The translations under genes and the position numbers were made by a program. From Plumapathes pennacea (lineage: Eukaryota > Cnidaria > Anthozoa > Antipatharia > Myriopathidae), in NCBI GenBank assembly GCA_964036295.1, contig OZ038464.1, positions 7,860,001 through 7,924,000 of the forward strand: a stretch of DNA of 64,000 bases, given 5' to 3'. This document shows positions 32,601 through 43,669 of this stretch, piece by piece. A model generated the notes under the pieces. The model ran no database searches, was not told the DNA's origin, and worked only from the letters and a program-made list of their open reading frames with translations. Each line of letters starts with the position of its first letter. The first letter of the stretch is position 1.

Positions 32601-35600
32601 TGGCCGTCGAAAATTTAAGGCCTCTGGAAAGGATTTTAACCCCGTCATTCGATAGGATGTGATTTGAAAGATTGTGAATATATCTTTCGTTATGAACCTA
32701 CCATGTTTAGATTTCAAAGGTTTTTCCTTCTTTTAGAACGTTTGTGATTTCTTACAAGTTGCATGGTTCGCTTAGGGTGGGGAACCTTTCAATCAGACAA
32801 AGAGACACCAGTGTAAGATTAAACTCTTGCTTTATTTACGTTAATAACTTCGTTAAATGAAGAGAACATTGTGAAGCTCAGAGAGTTTGGCCTGCATTGT
32901 AGCAAGGTCTGGCTGAAAGTTTTTGTAGGCTTGTGACCTTGGTCTGGGTCTAGGTTTCTTGGCAGCTCGGGCAACGGCTAACTGAATGTTGGCTTGGCGC
33001 TTGGGGTCCGGGCAGAGGTGTTGTAGTTGCTGTTCGAGGGCTTTAATGGCCTGGTTGTCTGCAACTAGGTTTTTTTCTTGCTGCTAGATTATCAGCGATA
33101 TGAGTTTTGAGTGTGCACGTTGACAAATTTTGTCTGAGTTCTCTTGAAATTGTTTGTCGAACCTCAGGTGCGGTTTTGGTCTGTACTGTAGACCGTACGG
33201 GCAAGAAGATTTGCTGGCGTGTTCCTTGAGCACTTGTAGGGAGCATTTTTACTTGGCTTGTCTTGTTTCAAGGCTTGTAAGGCAATTTTAATTCCTGATG
33301 TTTTTAAAACCTTCTTACAGTCTAGGACCTTTCGGGGGTGGTTGGGTAGGTTGTAGTAGCTGCTTTATGAAATCAGTTCTGTCACGTGTTCGTTTGGGGG
33401 ACTTTATTGGTGAGATCGCCGGTTGCTGCGACTCTGTCATTTCGGCTAAGATGGCGGCGAGTTCTTCGTCGGTTGCCATGGTTTTTAGTGAATAGTTCTG
33501 AGTAGAACTAGTTAGTTTTTGCAATACCGGTTTCGGAAACTAATAGTAGAATCCTTTGTCAGTTGCTTAGTGAATAGCTCACAGTGAGAGCTTTACATTT
33601 CGCACATGAAACTTCACATGGTATTTTGTTGACCAAACTTTTGCCCATTACATAGCCCCTCCTTTTAAGCCCCCCTCCCCTCCCCTTTCTCTTCTACAAA
33701 GTCAATTTTAGGAGTTCTTACGGCAAATACATGGTGATTTGTGCAGTTATTATTTCATAGAAACACAAATCACCTACATGCATAACAACATAGATACATA
33801 TACCATTTACCCACACACCTATAAACACACATAAGTATTAACAGACGCATATAGTAGTTGTTACATGCGTATGAACGTTTACAGCTAACAACAATATTAT
33901 TGACTCCTACAAAATACAGATAGCCTTCCAGGCCTGAACTTTGCTTTCCACTGTGAGAAAGGCATCTCGCCGGAATACCCATTCCTCCTTCGCTGCCCGA
34001 AGATCGAGGAGGGAATCAAGGAATGCCAGAGGCGCGGTAAGAAAGTTCTCATGTCGATTGGTGGAGCCACTGGAGACGGAACTCTTCCCAGTCCCGCAAA
34101 AGCTAAGGAGCTGGCCAATACACTGTTTGATTTGTTCCTGGGCGGAAGTAGACCAGGCCTGCGTCCTTTTGGAACGTAAGTAGTGTCAGGCGTTGTTCTT
34201 GAGTTCTTACGTTTACTACCCTACCCAGCCACCGGCCACAGCTGTTGACGAATAGATTAGGAGAAAACGGTTTTTACAAGTTTGCTATTGTACACATGTC
34301 ACACGAGTTTATGAGTCAGCTGATTACATTCTTTGGTTCATTGTGCGTCCGCATTATCAAATGCGGGACTTAATTTTGCACATGTTTTGGCAAAAAAATG
34401 AATTGGTTGGGTGCAGATATTCATTTCTCCTCTGAGAGTGATGCTATCGTTGACTAAATGCTAGACTTGTCTCGATTATTTTGTGTTTACCCGTTGGTCT
34501 CTTTGAAACAAGTTTTGACTGATTAGTTTGGTGTATTGGTTACGACTTCGTGCCTTGTTCCATTTCACCCATGTTTCTTATTGTTGCCCTGAAACCTTGC
34601 GGGAAGCTTTGATATGTTCCCCTTTGTAATGGGGTGTTGCAGCTGGATTTAGTATGTTCAAACATTTATAACGTCATAACGAACCTAATCACGAGCATTT
34701 CCACCCTACGCATTTAAATGCTTTCCTCTTAGGTATTTGTGTCTATATACTGTTTTTGCACACAAGTACGCACGTATGTATGTATTGTACTGTACGTATG
34801 ATGTATTTATGTGTTCATGTAAATACCTAGATTTTATACTTGTCATTCGAACACGAACAGGTCATGACGTCATTAGTCATCCAGGCAAATCCTGTTACGA
34901 TCAAAAGAAAGCTGCCTTTCCTATTTTCCCTGACATAAACTAATTTTTGTGTTGTCTGATTAATAGTGCAGTGATGGATGGAATTGATCTTGATATCGAA
35001 GGTGGTAATTACAAATATTACCCAGAATTCATCACAGAGCTACGCAGGCTAATGGACACTGATTCCAGCAAGCCCTACCTGATCACGGGCGCACCACAAT
35101 GTCCCTTCCCCGATCATTACTTGGGACCCGTCAATTCTGGAACAGGTTTGCACTAATACTCAAACGAGTATTGCAGAGCTGACAAGCGCGTTGCGAACAG
35201 GTTCGACGCTGGCTAAATAGTGCGTGAACCTAATCTCTATATTGATGACCGGAAAAAGAAGGCGGCCGATGTTAAGTTCATCAAGTTTAATTATTAGTAA
35301 TACAAATAAAGGAGTTAAAGTAGTATCGAAATTCTGTTTTGAAGCTTTGCCACGCTTATGATTGAAACAGTCTAAACACAATACTGTGCCCATAGTAACG
35401 CTGTTTGGGACGCCATATCAGATGACGTCTCTGGTATGCGCAGGCGTTTGTTCGCTCTTTTGATATATAGTAACTAAAGTAGTCACCGCCGAAATACGCT
35501 TTACGATTGTGCTGTTTACTCATTTTTTACGTCAGTGGTCACTGCAGAACAAATTTATGGATTCAAGTGCAGATCAATCTAACACTCGCAGGCTCCAATT

Positions 35601-38600
35601 TGAATAAACAATTACATTGACCTGTATTTTTTAAGTTTTTGCAATTATTCTAACACCACTAACTGGACTGTAACCTTATGATAATCAGTAAATACTGCAC
35701 TACATACCTCAAATGCAAAGTTGCAACGAAATGTAGCCATGGTATTGGATAACCTGAACATGAAGGAACATTGATCCTCATTGTAAAATATACTCTCATG
35801 AACACTTTTAAACTTTCGTCATGTCGTTTAAAATTTCATTCTCCAAATTGCATTAGTTAAATATTGGGGAAAAAAGCACTTACCTACGTGATCACTAACG
35901 CAAATATGGGGTCACGTCACACAGGTTTGAAGGAAGCAGGAAACCTTGTCGACCATCTTTATGTACAGTTCTACAACAACTATTGCCACACCGGAGCCGG
36001 AAACTGGTTTCACGATACTTTGAAGCAATGGTTGGACTTCTCCCAAAAACAGTCGCCCAAAGGACCACTCATCTTCATTGGAGTCCCAGCAGCAACGAAA
36101 GGAGCCAGCGGTGCTCACTTTTACCGACCCCCAAGCGAGCTCAAGGCGCTGTATGACGTAAGAATACGTTAAAATATTAAAAGCGTTTATAAAACAAGTG
36201 TTGTCGCGTGAAAACGCGACAGATGGTGGGATTCAAGTTTGGTGTGGCAAGTGTCCGCACGAACCATAAGAATTATCGAATAAGCAATCTCTGGACTAGA
36301 GCGAGACTCCCAAGAGTGATCAACTTCAATTTTCTCTTTCAATTTCTCACCCAAAAAAATATCATACAGTATAGATAGCTTTCGATTTACTCAAATGAAC
36401 CTGATTAAACTATAAGTTATAATACAACACTCGTACAGTTGCTTCAAAAGGATGAGAAAGTCTACATTTTGAGTTTGGGAGTATGCGTGACTTATCTCAT
36501 TTTCATGCATAATTGATTTTGACAGTTAGACTTCGAACATTTGTTCTAGTCATAGGCCACGATTAATCTAGCCTGCGCTTCATTACTTACCTGTTTTTCG
36601 TCTTCTAAATTGCGTTTCTTCTACCAGGCTTTCTAAATTTCCAGTCGGCCTGTTTCATTTCAGAGCTATTATCACCGCGGTTTTGATGAATTCACGGTTG
36701 TTTGACGAGCGTATGTTAAAGCCGAAAAACCCAGCCGGGAGCCATTTCAGCTTGTCGAAATGGTATCGTTTGATTATGTTTGCTTTCCTTCGCTTAGTTT
36801 TAACCAGCTGGACGAAGAAAAATGCGAAAGTGAATATAATGAACCAAAACCGCAAGACCGCAAGTACATGTCAACAAAAATCTCACGTTACATACTTTGA
36901 AACTCAGCCAAGAAAAGAAAGGCTTCCACGCCGCTTGCACGTGAACATTATCCAATCAAAATATAGTATTTTTGCTTACAAGTCAATCAAACTTTGAAAT
37001 CCTAGAGGGGGGACTTCTTTCACCAATTGTCATGATACCTATGCTGTGGTTTTCGGGTGAAAACAATTATATGCTGGGCCCTTAGGCCCAGCATAATAAC
37101 TATGATACTACGCGCGCTCTGATTGGTAAAAAAATTATAAATAAGTACAAAGACTTTTAAATGACGAATCCTTAAATAGAAAGACTGCGAGTCGTCCCTC
37201 ATGTGTTACAGAAACTGCAGTGGGCTATTAGAGCAAATAGTGAAGCCGTGTGCAGATCATGTGCAATTAGTGAAGCAGCGTGAAGAAAAGTTGTCTGAAT
37301 ATTGCATGAAATTTAATTCGGAAACCGTGACGGGCAGAAAGCCAACAATTACATAGTCAAAGAACATTCTCTAAAGTTTCTAACCTTTATACCTTCGTCT
37401 CCTGTGGCTCGTAGCTAGTAACTAGATGGCTTAGATCACCGGAGTTTCACACGAATAATTGTAGGTTTATGGTGATGAAGACACAAACAGTCTTTGCTAA
37501 TGAGTCTGTCTCGGCGGTCGGCTCGGTGGCACAAAAGCCGTTGAGTCGATTCAATGGAGTTGACTGTCGTCCGGCACAGTTCAAGTAATGCTCAAGTAAA
37601 GCAAACAAATGTACAAACTACCTTCTTCGGCAGGATAGTGTTGTTGTGCAGACATGTTAACGTCGAGTGACACCGTTGTCCTGAAAGTTGAAACCTGACG
37701 GCTCAAAACATTCTCGCCGGTTCTTTTGAATTCTTGACAAACATGCAGCGGTACTAATATCCGACACATTTCTTGTGAAATTCATCTTCATTTAGCAGCC
37801 TGTCAACTTTTTCAAGTGAACACGTGTGGTGTTCCGTTTTCATTCATGGACTGACTTGAGCGAAGTGCCGTGAAACAGACTTTCCGATTGCCGGACGAGC
37901 GTGCGTTTTGACGGTTTTCGGGAGAATCTTGAACTTGATCATTTTCAATATAAAGTTCTTTCAGGTAATAAAAGCTTTGTTATTTTATAAAAGCAATATG
38001 ACACTCGTTTCCATGTCTTTGTACTCTTATATAAACACTTGGGATGTTGAGAGAACACTCGAAAAAGTTCAAAATCACTCGCCGAAGCGGCTCGTGATTT
38101 TGAACTTTTTCTTGTGTTCTCCCAACATCCCGCGTGTTTATATAAGAGTACAAAGAGATGGAAACTCGTGTTATATTGCTTAAACAAACATACAGTCAAA
38201 GCTCTCGTAGGCGATCACCTCGGGAATTCGAAAATGTGATCGTAACTAGAGCTGGTCGCTTACGAGGATGGGCTCTCGTAAGCGACAACACGCTGAAAGA
38301 AGAGGCTGGTCGCTTACAAGAGCTCTTGGCATGAAGTTGCTCAGATTCTCCAGTCAAAACTCCCTTGAACTTTTTGATCGATCAAACGAATCATTAGCGC
38401 AATATGTTATATTATTATTGGAAATGCGATCAAAAAGTGTTCACTGACGGTAAAGTGTTGACTAATACAAGGCAGAACGTTTCTAGTGGTCGCTTACGAG
38501 AACTTAAACAAAGGTAAAGACCAGTTGGGAATTCCAAAAAGTGGTCACGGTCGCTTACGAGAGATTCTAAATACAGAGTTTGAGTGACAATTTAAACGGG

Positions 38601-39792
38601 GTTTCACAATGGTGGTCGTAACTAGAGCTTAGGAGAGTGGTCGCCAAGAGAGCTTTGACTGTATAGACTAGATTTGATTTCTGATTCCAACTGATTGTAT
38701 GTTCTTGCATGGAAAACCCACAAGACCGTTCGCATCATTGTCTTATAACCGGCACCTTTTTGTGTGTGTAACCTTATCAAAACCTTCCCTTAGGAAAACC
38801 TCCGTGTATGCCTTTTTATAGTGCACTCTCGCGTTTAACAAAGGTTAATTTGTCACGCAAAGAAACTCCAACATATCCTTATTGCGTTGACTCATCTCTA
38901 CTTATATTTGCTGTATTCGCATAGAAAGTCAAAAATCGCCCTGGTATTGGTGGTATCATGCTGTGGGATGTCTCGTGGGACCAGAATAATGTGATCAATG
39001 GACGCCGATATTCTGATCACGTGGCTGATATCCTTGGAAGCTCTCCAGTCATTCCTCCCACACAGTCTCCTGTGGGGACTACGCAAGCTCCTCCTACGGC
39101 AAGGCCCACAGCAGGTCCCACAGCAGGGCCCCCGGCTACCACGCAACCACCAGGTGAGAATATTAATAGAGAATACTTATATTACTAACAACCAAAAATC
39201 AACAGCAGCAATAGTAACAAAAAACACAATACTAACGCTTACTGGATAGCGAATTGAACTAAGTTGTGTGTTCTCTATGTAATGGAAGGGGGTCGCTCGC
39301 CAATATATGAGACATATATGACAATCAGCAACAACAAATAGATCAGCAACGTCCAGCAGAAACAACCAAAAACAACAAATTCAGAAGCAGCAAACCTACG
39401 AACAAGAGCGACTATAATAACAAGCAGCAAGAACAATATAACAAAAATACACAACACCAACAACAGCAACGAATCAATAAGTAGCAATAACAAAACATTA
39501 CAACAAAACTAATAGCCATCAACAGCAGGAACAAATACCTGAGCAGCAAACCAGCAAAACATTATACAACAAAAATAGACGACAATAAGAACAGCAACAA
39601 ATAGACCAACAAATCAATAGCACGAGAGCAAGCGTCTACAACAGCATGAAGAGATACCTAAACAGCAATAACAACCAAGATAACCAAAAAACAGCAACAA
39701 AAATAAATAAGAGCATGCAGCAGCAGCAACACCAACTACTACTACCACTACTACTCCCACCACTACTACTACTACCACTACAACTACTACTA

Positions 39793-39889
<97 letters not shown>

Positions 39890-40123
39890 AGCAAATATAA
39901 CTGAAGAAAACAGTTCGCAGTTCTTATAAAACTAATATTCCAACTGCTAGGTCCCCTCTCATGCTCGGGCCGTCCAGATGGAATTTACGCGCACCCGTCC
40001 GACTGTGCCAAGTACTACCAATGCGCTGGGGGCAGACTGTTTATATTTAGCTGTGCTCCCAAACTACATTTCAATGACAAAATCAAGGCCTGCGATTGGC
40101 CTGCAAATGCCCAGTGTGCATGA
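29651..40123 (+). CDS. chitinase B: secreted GH18 class III with CBM14, complete
   Basis: Predicted secreted endochitinase of 436 residues. Exons: 29651-29711, 29873-30052, 33920-34175, 34967-35145, 35925-36157, 38925-39153, 39951-40123; total 1,311 bases, all GT-AG. Exon 1 encodes a signal peptide (MNFLGLVLLVLLGQVAWS). The hevamine-type barrel begins MLVGYWGQNGAGPSNG, passes KKVLMSIGGATGDGT, and carries DGIDLDIEGG with the catalytic Glu at about residue 177. It closes with GIMLWDVSWDQNN. A Pro/Thr/Ala linker (APPTARPTAGPTAGPPATT) joins the CBM14 domain at about residues 380-436, with six cysteines, which should hold the enzyme on chitin. It is a tandem duplicate of chitinase A with the same exon phases. 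Introns carry a Penelope element and several MITEs, but no exon is damaged. Likely roles are food digestion, defence or chitin remodelling, which the sequence does not decide. Confidence 0.95.
30955..31193. mobile_element. MITE flanked by TTAA, piggyBac-like
   Basis: Body 30959-31189 between TTAA copies at 30955-30958 and 31190-31193. Inverted ends share GTTACACTGGTCGATTTGCAACGACGATTTGCAACG (left), with its complement ending at 31185. TTAA duplication is typical of piggyBac. It sits inside the Penelope relic. Confidence 0.72.
31193..31386. repeat. long foldback hairpin
   Basis: Arms of about 85-90 bases: AAGAATTGGTTCATGCTTAG...TCGAGTTATGGATGCAC...GGGAAGTTGGGAGAGCAC on the left pairs with the right arm ending at 31386, around GAGTTGCTCGAGGCGTAGCCGAGAGCAACTC. 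It abuts the piggyBac-like MITE and shares its core with the hairpin at 37991-38182. Confidence 0.85.
31387..31889. other. non-coding insert within the Penelope relic
   Basis: Bounded by inverted CTTTTATAACAT (about 31381) and ATGTTATAAAAG (about 31884), so it may be the body of one larger MITE. No coding signal. Confidence 0.45.
32830..33524 (-). pseudogene. unidentified open-frame remnant upstream of the Penelope RT
   Basis: A likely start at 33477-33479 opens MATDEELAAILAEMTESQQ, then a Pro/Lys-rich stretch. Related coding appears in other frames at 33246-33043 (RQQIFLPVRSTVQTK) and 33060-32870 (Lys/Arg/Pro-rich), and AATAAA occurs on the minus strand near 32836. It could be a first ORF of the Penelope element or of another retroelement. 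I do not recognise the family; at least two frame breaks are present. Confidence 0.35.
36260..37000 (+). repeat. dispersed composite repeat R2
   Basis: Inverted counterpart of 10050-10850, in intron 5 of chitinase B. Its first half is H2-like (AACACTCGTACAGTTGCTTC, GTTAGACTTCGAACA). Its second half contains TCACGGTTGTTTGACGAG and AATCTCACGTTACATACTT. No coding. Confidence 0.7.
37070..37095. repeat. perfect hairpin TATGCTGGGCC/GGCCCAGCATA
   Basis: An 11-base perfect inverted repeat around CTTA in chitinase B intron 5. Possibly the joined ends of a MITE. Confidence 0.7.
37991..38182. repeat. long foldback hairpin
   Basis: About 90-base arms: AGCAATATGACACTCGTTTCCATGTCTTTGTACTCTTATATAAACAC...GATGTTGAGAGAACAC...AAGTTCAAAATCAC pairs with its near-perfect complement to 38182, around CGCCGAAGCGGC. 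It shares the core GGGA-GTTG-GAGA-CAC with the hairpin at 31193-31386. It directly precedes the MITE at 38191. Confidence 0.87.
38191..38663. mobile_element. Tc1/mariner-type MITE, TA target
   Basis: Left end TACAGTCAAAGCTCTCGTAGG and right end AGAGAGCTTTGACTGTA are inverted, with TA at both borders. GGTCGCTTACGAG or close variants recur within it about six times in both orientations. About 470 bases, no coding. In chitinase B intron 5. Confidence 0.85.
39300..39725. repeat. degenerate CAA/CAG-rich repeat
   Basis: Long stretch of AGCAACAAC-like trinucleotides in the last intron of chitinase B, leading into the CTA microsatellite. Confidence 0.8.
39731..39893. repeat. (CTA)n microsatellite
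   Basis: Mostly perfect CTA units, with ACCACTA interruptions at the left. It ends 57 bases before the CBM14 exon acceptor, so length changes could affect splicing. Confidence 0.95.
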
Positions 40124-40258
40124 GTTGAGATGCTTGAATTGTTGTGGATAAGCTACCGTAGAATTACCGCGAAACGCGAAGGGGAACTGTCTGCAATGCA
40201 CTGTTTCCAGAGTAGAATTAAATGTACATGTTATAACTTCTTGTAGAGCAAGTGGTGG

Positions 40259-40264
40259 AATAAA
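40259..40264 (+). terminator. polyadenylation signal of chitinase B
   Basis: AATAAA 136 bases after the stop codon, followed by GT/T-rich sequence. In chitinase A the matching 3' flank has ATTAAA near 17478 instead. Confidence 0.7.
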
Positions 40265-42056
40265 ATTGGAAATCGTCACTTTGGTTCGGTTGTAATCTCA
40301 ATACTTTATATATGGGCCTTCGATCAAACCAGTATCGGGCCGAAGTATGTGATCGTATTACATGTCGACACATCTGTGTCTTATCAGGTGTTGACATATT
40401 TGCGCGGGTGTGATCATCCTTCATCTCATCTCATCTTATATCTCATCTCATCTCATGATTGCCATTGTATGTGTACAACAAACCTTTTTATTTGCTTCAC
40501 GAGTCCCTGGGCGTATTGTATTTTTAGAATATTAGTGAACTATAAATACAATATTTGCAGATTTCCCTTCGCCCTGTAAAAATTTCAGATCAATTAATTG
40601 ATACTCCAACGTCCTGAAAGGATTTATGTTCGGTCCTGCTCAAATTGCACAAACAGAAAAATAGTATCTTCCTTCAAGTATATTCTTAGTTTCTCGATTC
40701 AGTTTATGCTCTTCTTTGTGGTTAATGTTGTTTACCGATGCGGCTTGAGAAGCTCCGACCTCACAAAAGTAATTGCCTATATATCTTAGACAGTCACGTG
40801 TAGTACGGCTGTATATATTACGAGTATTAAAGTACAGTAAAGCCTGTATAAAATAGATCTGTAAAACAAACCATTATTCAACAGACACTTAAAATTAAGC
40901 CATTTTGTTACCCAAAACTTGTGTTAAGCGGACACTGCGAGTATTTTTAGAGTGTATTTATATTAGAATATGAGAATATTGTCTACTTGTCAAAGCGTCT
41001 TTTCCTGTTGCGACGGCCCGTTGGGAAAGATTGACGATAAACCATGTCAAATAGCAATCCATAAGCAAAGGGCACCTCCTGTATTAAGCGGAGGGTGTAT
41101 GCTTAATACAGGCTTCACTGTATTTCGGCAAATCGCTTCGACTACTTTTTTAGCTGCTAAAGCAGTCATCGTGAAATGATGAACGATCTTTCATATTTGT
41201 CGTCTCATACTTGCCTTTCTCCCAGTCTGGTTTTCAGAGCTATGCCCTTGAAAATTTAAAAATTGTCCAATATCTCGCACGGAAAAAATTAAAGACAGGT
41301 TCTCGCCTGGATAGCCTCGGATAGCTTTCACATCTAATATTGCTTAACATGACATTAATCCCAGATTTACCTCTTGTGCATTTCAGCTCAGCCCGCAGCT
41401 TAATAAAACGCAAGCAATTTGTAGCGCTGCGCTGCGCTTTGAAAGTTATACGTCCTGCACCGATAGGTTTTCATAATGCTACGATCGTGTTATTAGTCGT
41501 GCCAATGGCGGCGATTCATAAATCGAAGAAGAAACCTTTGTTTTTTCGTGTCAAGAAAAAGCACAGCCTATCTGATTGGTTCGCGATAAATGTAGGAGCC
41601 GCAGTTTGGTTGAAGCGCTGCTGTTAGTCACGCAATTTTCTGGCTGAGCAAATGCAATTTTAAAGATAATGAGAGTAAAAAATGCTCAAAATTTAAAGGT
41701 ATACGCTTGGTGTTCGCTGTTCAAAAGTGAGTTTTAAAGGGGTACTTTGACCAAAATCGGACCATCAACTCAAATTCAATTTAAAACAGCCAAAAACAAT
41801 CTTTTGCACACCACTAGCAATCCTACCAAACCATTTGTCGAAATTCTTTTTGGAAGTGCCACTTTTTGACCTCTTTTTTTCTTCAGCCGTGAATAAATCG
41901 ATAATTCCGAGTGGGGATTGGAGAGACCGGCGTGACGTCATCTTACCAACGCACAGTATCACAACAAAGGGAAGTGTGAAGTTTTGCACAAGAGCGCGTG
42001 TAAATCTTGATAGAAATTGAAATAAAATTTGGAATTTTTAAACAAAACTGCACAAC
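40265..42056. other. non-coding stretch after chitinase B
   Basis: A short CATCT-rich tract lies near 40430-40460 and a MITE at 40833-41122. Otherwise nothing coding was recognised. Confidence 0.45.
40833..41122. mobile_element. Tc1/mariner-type MITE, TA target
   Basis: Left end TACAGTAAAGCCTGTATAAA and right end ATACAGGCTTCACTGTA are inverted, with TA borders. 290 bases, AT-rich, non-coding. Confidence 0.85.
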
Positions 42057-42294
42057 ATGCCAGGTAGGTGTGTAGTGCAGAGCTGCGACAGCAAGTCCAA
42101 CCCAAAAGAGGGCATTTCCCTTCACATTTCGCTCAATAATAAAGCGCTGTGCGCGATGTGGAAGAAAGGTTTGTGCTACTTCATCGCAAGAACTTCAATC
42201 TTGGTGATTGCTTCTCTGTCTGCTCGAAGCATTTCGAAGATAGCTGTTTTCAAGGCTTCACCAAGAAGGTTCTCTCCAAAGACTGATTCCAGGA
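42057..42294 (+). pseudogene. THAP zinc-finger domain, frameshifted
   Basis: Starts MPGRCVVQSCDSKSNPKEG, the N-terminal C-x4-C of a THAP domain, and continues to ALCAMWKK. Two extra bases (GG near 42168) break the frame. The next frame restores the rest: HRKNFNLGDCFSVCSKHFEDS, with the C-x2-H of the C2CH zinc site, up to a TGA near 42290. THAP domains bind DNA and occur in P-element-type transposases and derived host proteins. No transposase core was recognised downstream. The sequence before it (TTTAAAGGGGTACTTTGACC) looks repeat-like, favouring a transposon origin. Confidence 0.78.
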
Positions 42295-42984
42295 TCAGTC
42301 ACCACAATTTGGAGAGCAACTAAAGATCGAGGTGAAAGTGCAAGAGATCGTCGTAAGTTGACAAGTCTTGTCGAGGGAATTATTTGAAGTTTGAGCAGTT
42401 TAAAAGTCCCACAATTTGCCAAACTGTCATCAAACTGCTTCGATGTTTCGTTCGGCAGAAATTGCGAGAATTGAACTTTTCATTGTCATCACACACCGCA
42501 CACTGTGGCGGCGTGACAACTTGTTATGAGACGATTCGAGTAAATTTGAAGCACTTTTCGGACTGATGCAACTAAAAGCCATACCAATACAAGCATTAGT
42601 GAATACAAAAAGCGGTGTTTCAGTGTGATTGTTGTAGTTGATAAAACGTTCAAGTTAGCTCGACGGCGGCTTGACACAACGCCGGGCGGAATCACACAAC
42701 AGTCGGCAGGTCAAGTCAACGTAATTCAATTTATTAAAAATTGTTGCACTGTATACGATCTATTAATTTCACTTTACATTAAAAAAGCCATGCATTTACT
42801 AGATCCTTCAATAATTTGATAGAATCGAAAAGTTCATGTTGATTTTGCAGTAGTTTGTGCGCTACTGTCTTCGTAAATTTCCGAGTTCTGAGGTGTGTTA
42901 AAATTAATAATGGTTTTACCACATTCCAAAATTTACTTCTCGGTTGCGGAATCTTTTCTTGAATTCGGCTTGTTCTTCTTCTTA
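42295..42984. other. non-coding stretch
   Basis: May hold further decayed pieces of the THAP element (short frames at 42384-42566). Nothing identifiable. Confidence 0.4.
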
Positions 42985-43245
42985 GAGATGAAAACACATA
43001 TTCAGGTTTTTTTCCTCACTACATATTGTTGCAATTTATTGTACAGTACTTACCTATAAACAACACAGAAATTGAACTTCCACTTGGACTGAAGTGTAGG
43101 TTTAGCCAAGGAACCTCTCTGTTTGCTCCTACAAAAATCAGAAAGACACCAAATTTTCAAGAGGATGATGAGATAATTCACAATGATGTACACATTACAA
43201 TACACTTTCATAGCTAACCTGTACTATTCATCCACAATGCTGTTC
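42985..43245 (-). repeat. dispersed repeat, inverted copy of 3795-4062
   Basis: Partner of the repeat at 3795-4062. Here it runs directly into the STPR-like fragment at 43246. Confidence 0.75.
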
Positions 43246-43600
43246 TTCTGTTCTTCTGTTCATGTCGCTTTTGATTGGCATTCATGCGTTGTTTTCTCTG
43301 CGGAGTCGTTTCGTCGGCACGCTTCTGTTTACGATGCTGTCGATCATAACAGGATTGTCGCCTTTTCTCGAGACGAATTAGGCGCTGCTCGCTCGTTTCA
43401 CAATTTCGCCTTGCTCGTGCCTGTTCCCTTCTTATTTGAAGGCAAGCTTCGCAAAACTGTTGTGTTTCAAGTTTTCCAGTTTTTAATTTTTCCATTTTCG
43501 TGAAAGCAGCTACGATATATTGTTACTTCGTTCAAATCTAATTATTTCTCTTATTCCGAGTAAATCTACAGGGATTGCAACGAAAATCCTTGACGAACCC
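43214..43600 (-). mobile_element. Helitron H1 fragment with STPR-like remnant
   Basis: Matches 20950-21270 of Helitron copy A. The basic chain (43214-43495) has CEACLQIRREQARARRNCET, SEQRLIRLEKRRQ and TPQRKQRMNANQKR with a period near 23. Neither Helitron terminus is present. Confidence 0.62.
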
Positions 43601-43669
43601 TCCGAAGGATGACTAGGTTTGAAGCCCGTGTACAATATGAAGTAAACACTTGGGGTCAATTTTTTAAAC

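Larger units (their letters stand above)
30467..32717 (-). pseudogene. Penelope-like reverse transcriptase, broken, in chitinase B intron
   Basis: Coding blocks run from 32717 to about 31890 and from about 30900 to 30467, separated by about 1 kb of inserted repeats. Penelope-type signatures include FYTLTKNSQKNS, HAILASLDVSSLYTNIPHE, LQTHGIAMETKMAVAF and, after the gap, LPFTITTYNPAKPNLNQIL with VSYRKEKSLKDTL. The catalytic YxDD equivalent reads RFIDNIF, so the second metal-binding Asp (codon 32060-32062) is Asn. A frameshift lies near 32160. A GIY-YIG endonuclease would follow but is not seen. Inactive. Confidence 0.85.

Noticed and set aside
33526..33566. Active hammerhead ribozyme
   Set aside because: The core reads CTGACAA instead of CTGANGA and stem II pairs poorly; kept only as a possible relic.
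39646..39900. Poly-leucine/valine frames near the CBM14 exon
   Set aside because: They are the (CTA)n microsatellite in an intron of chitinase B.
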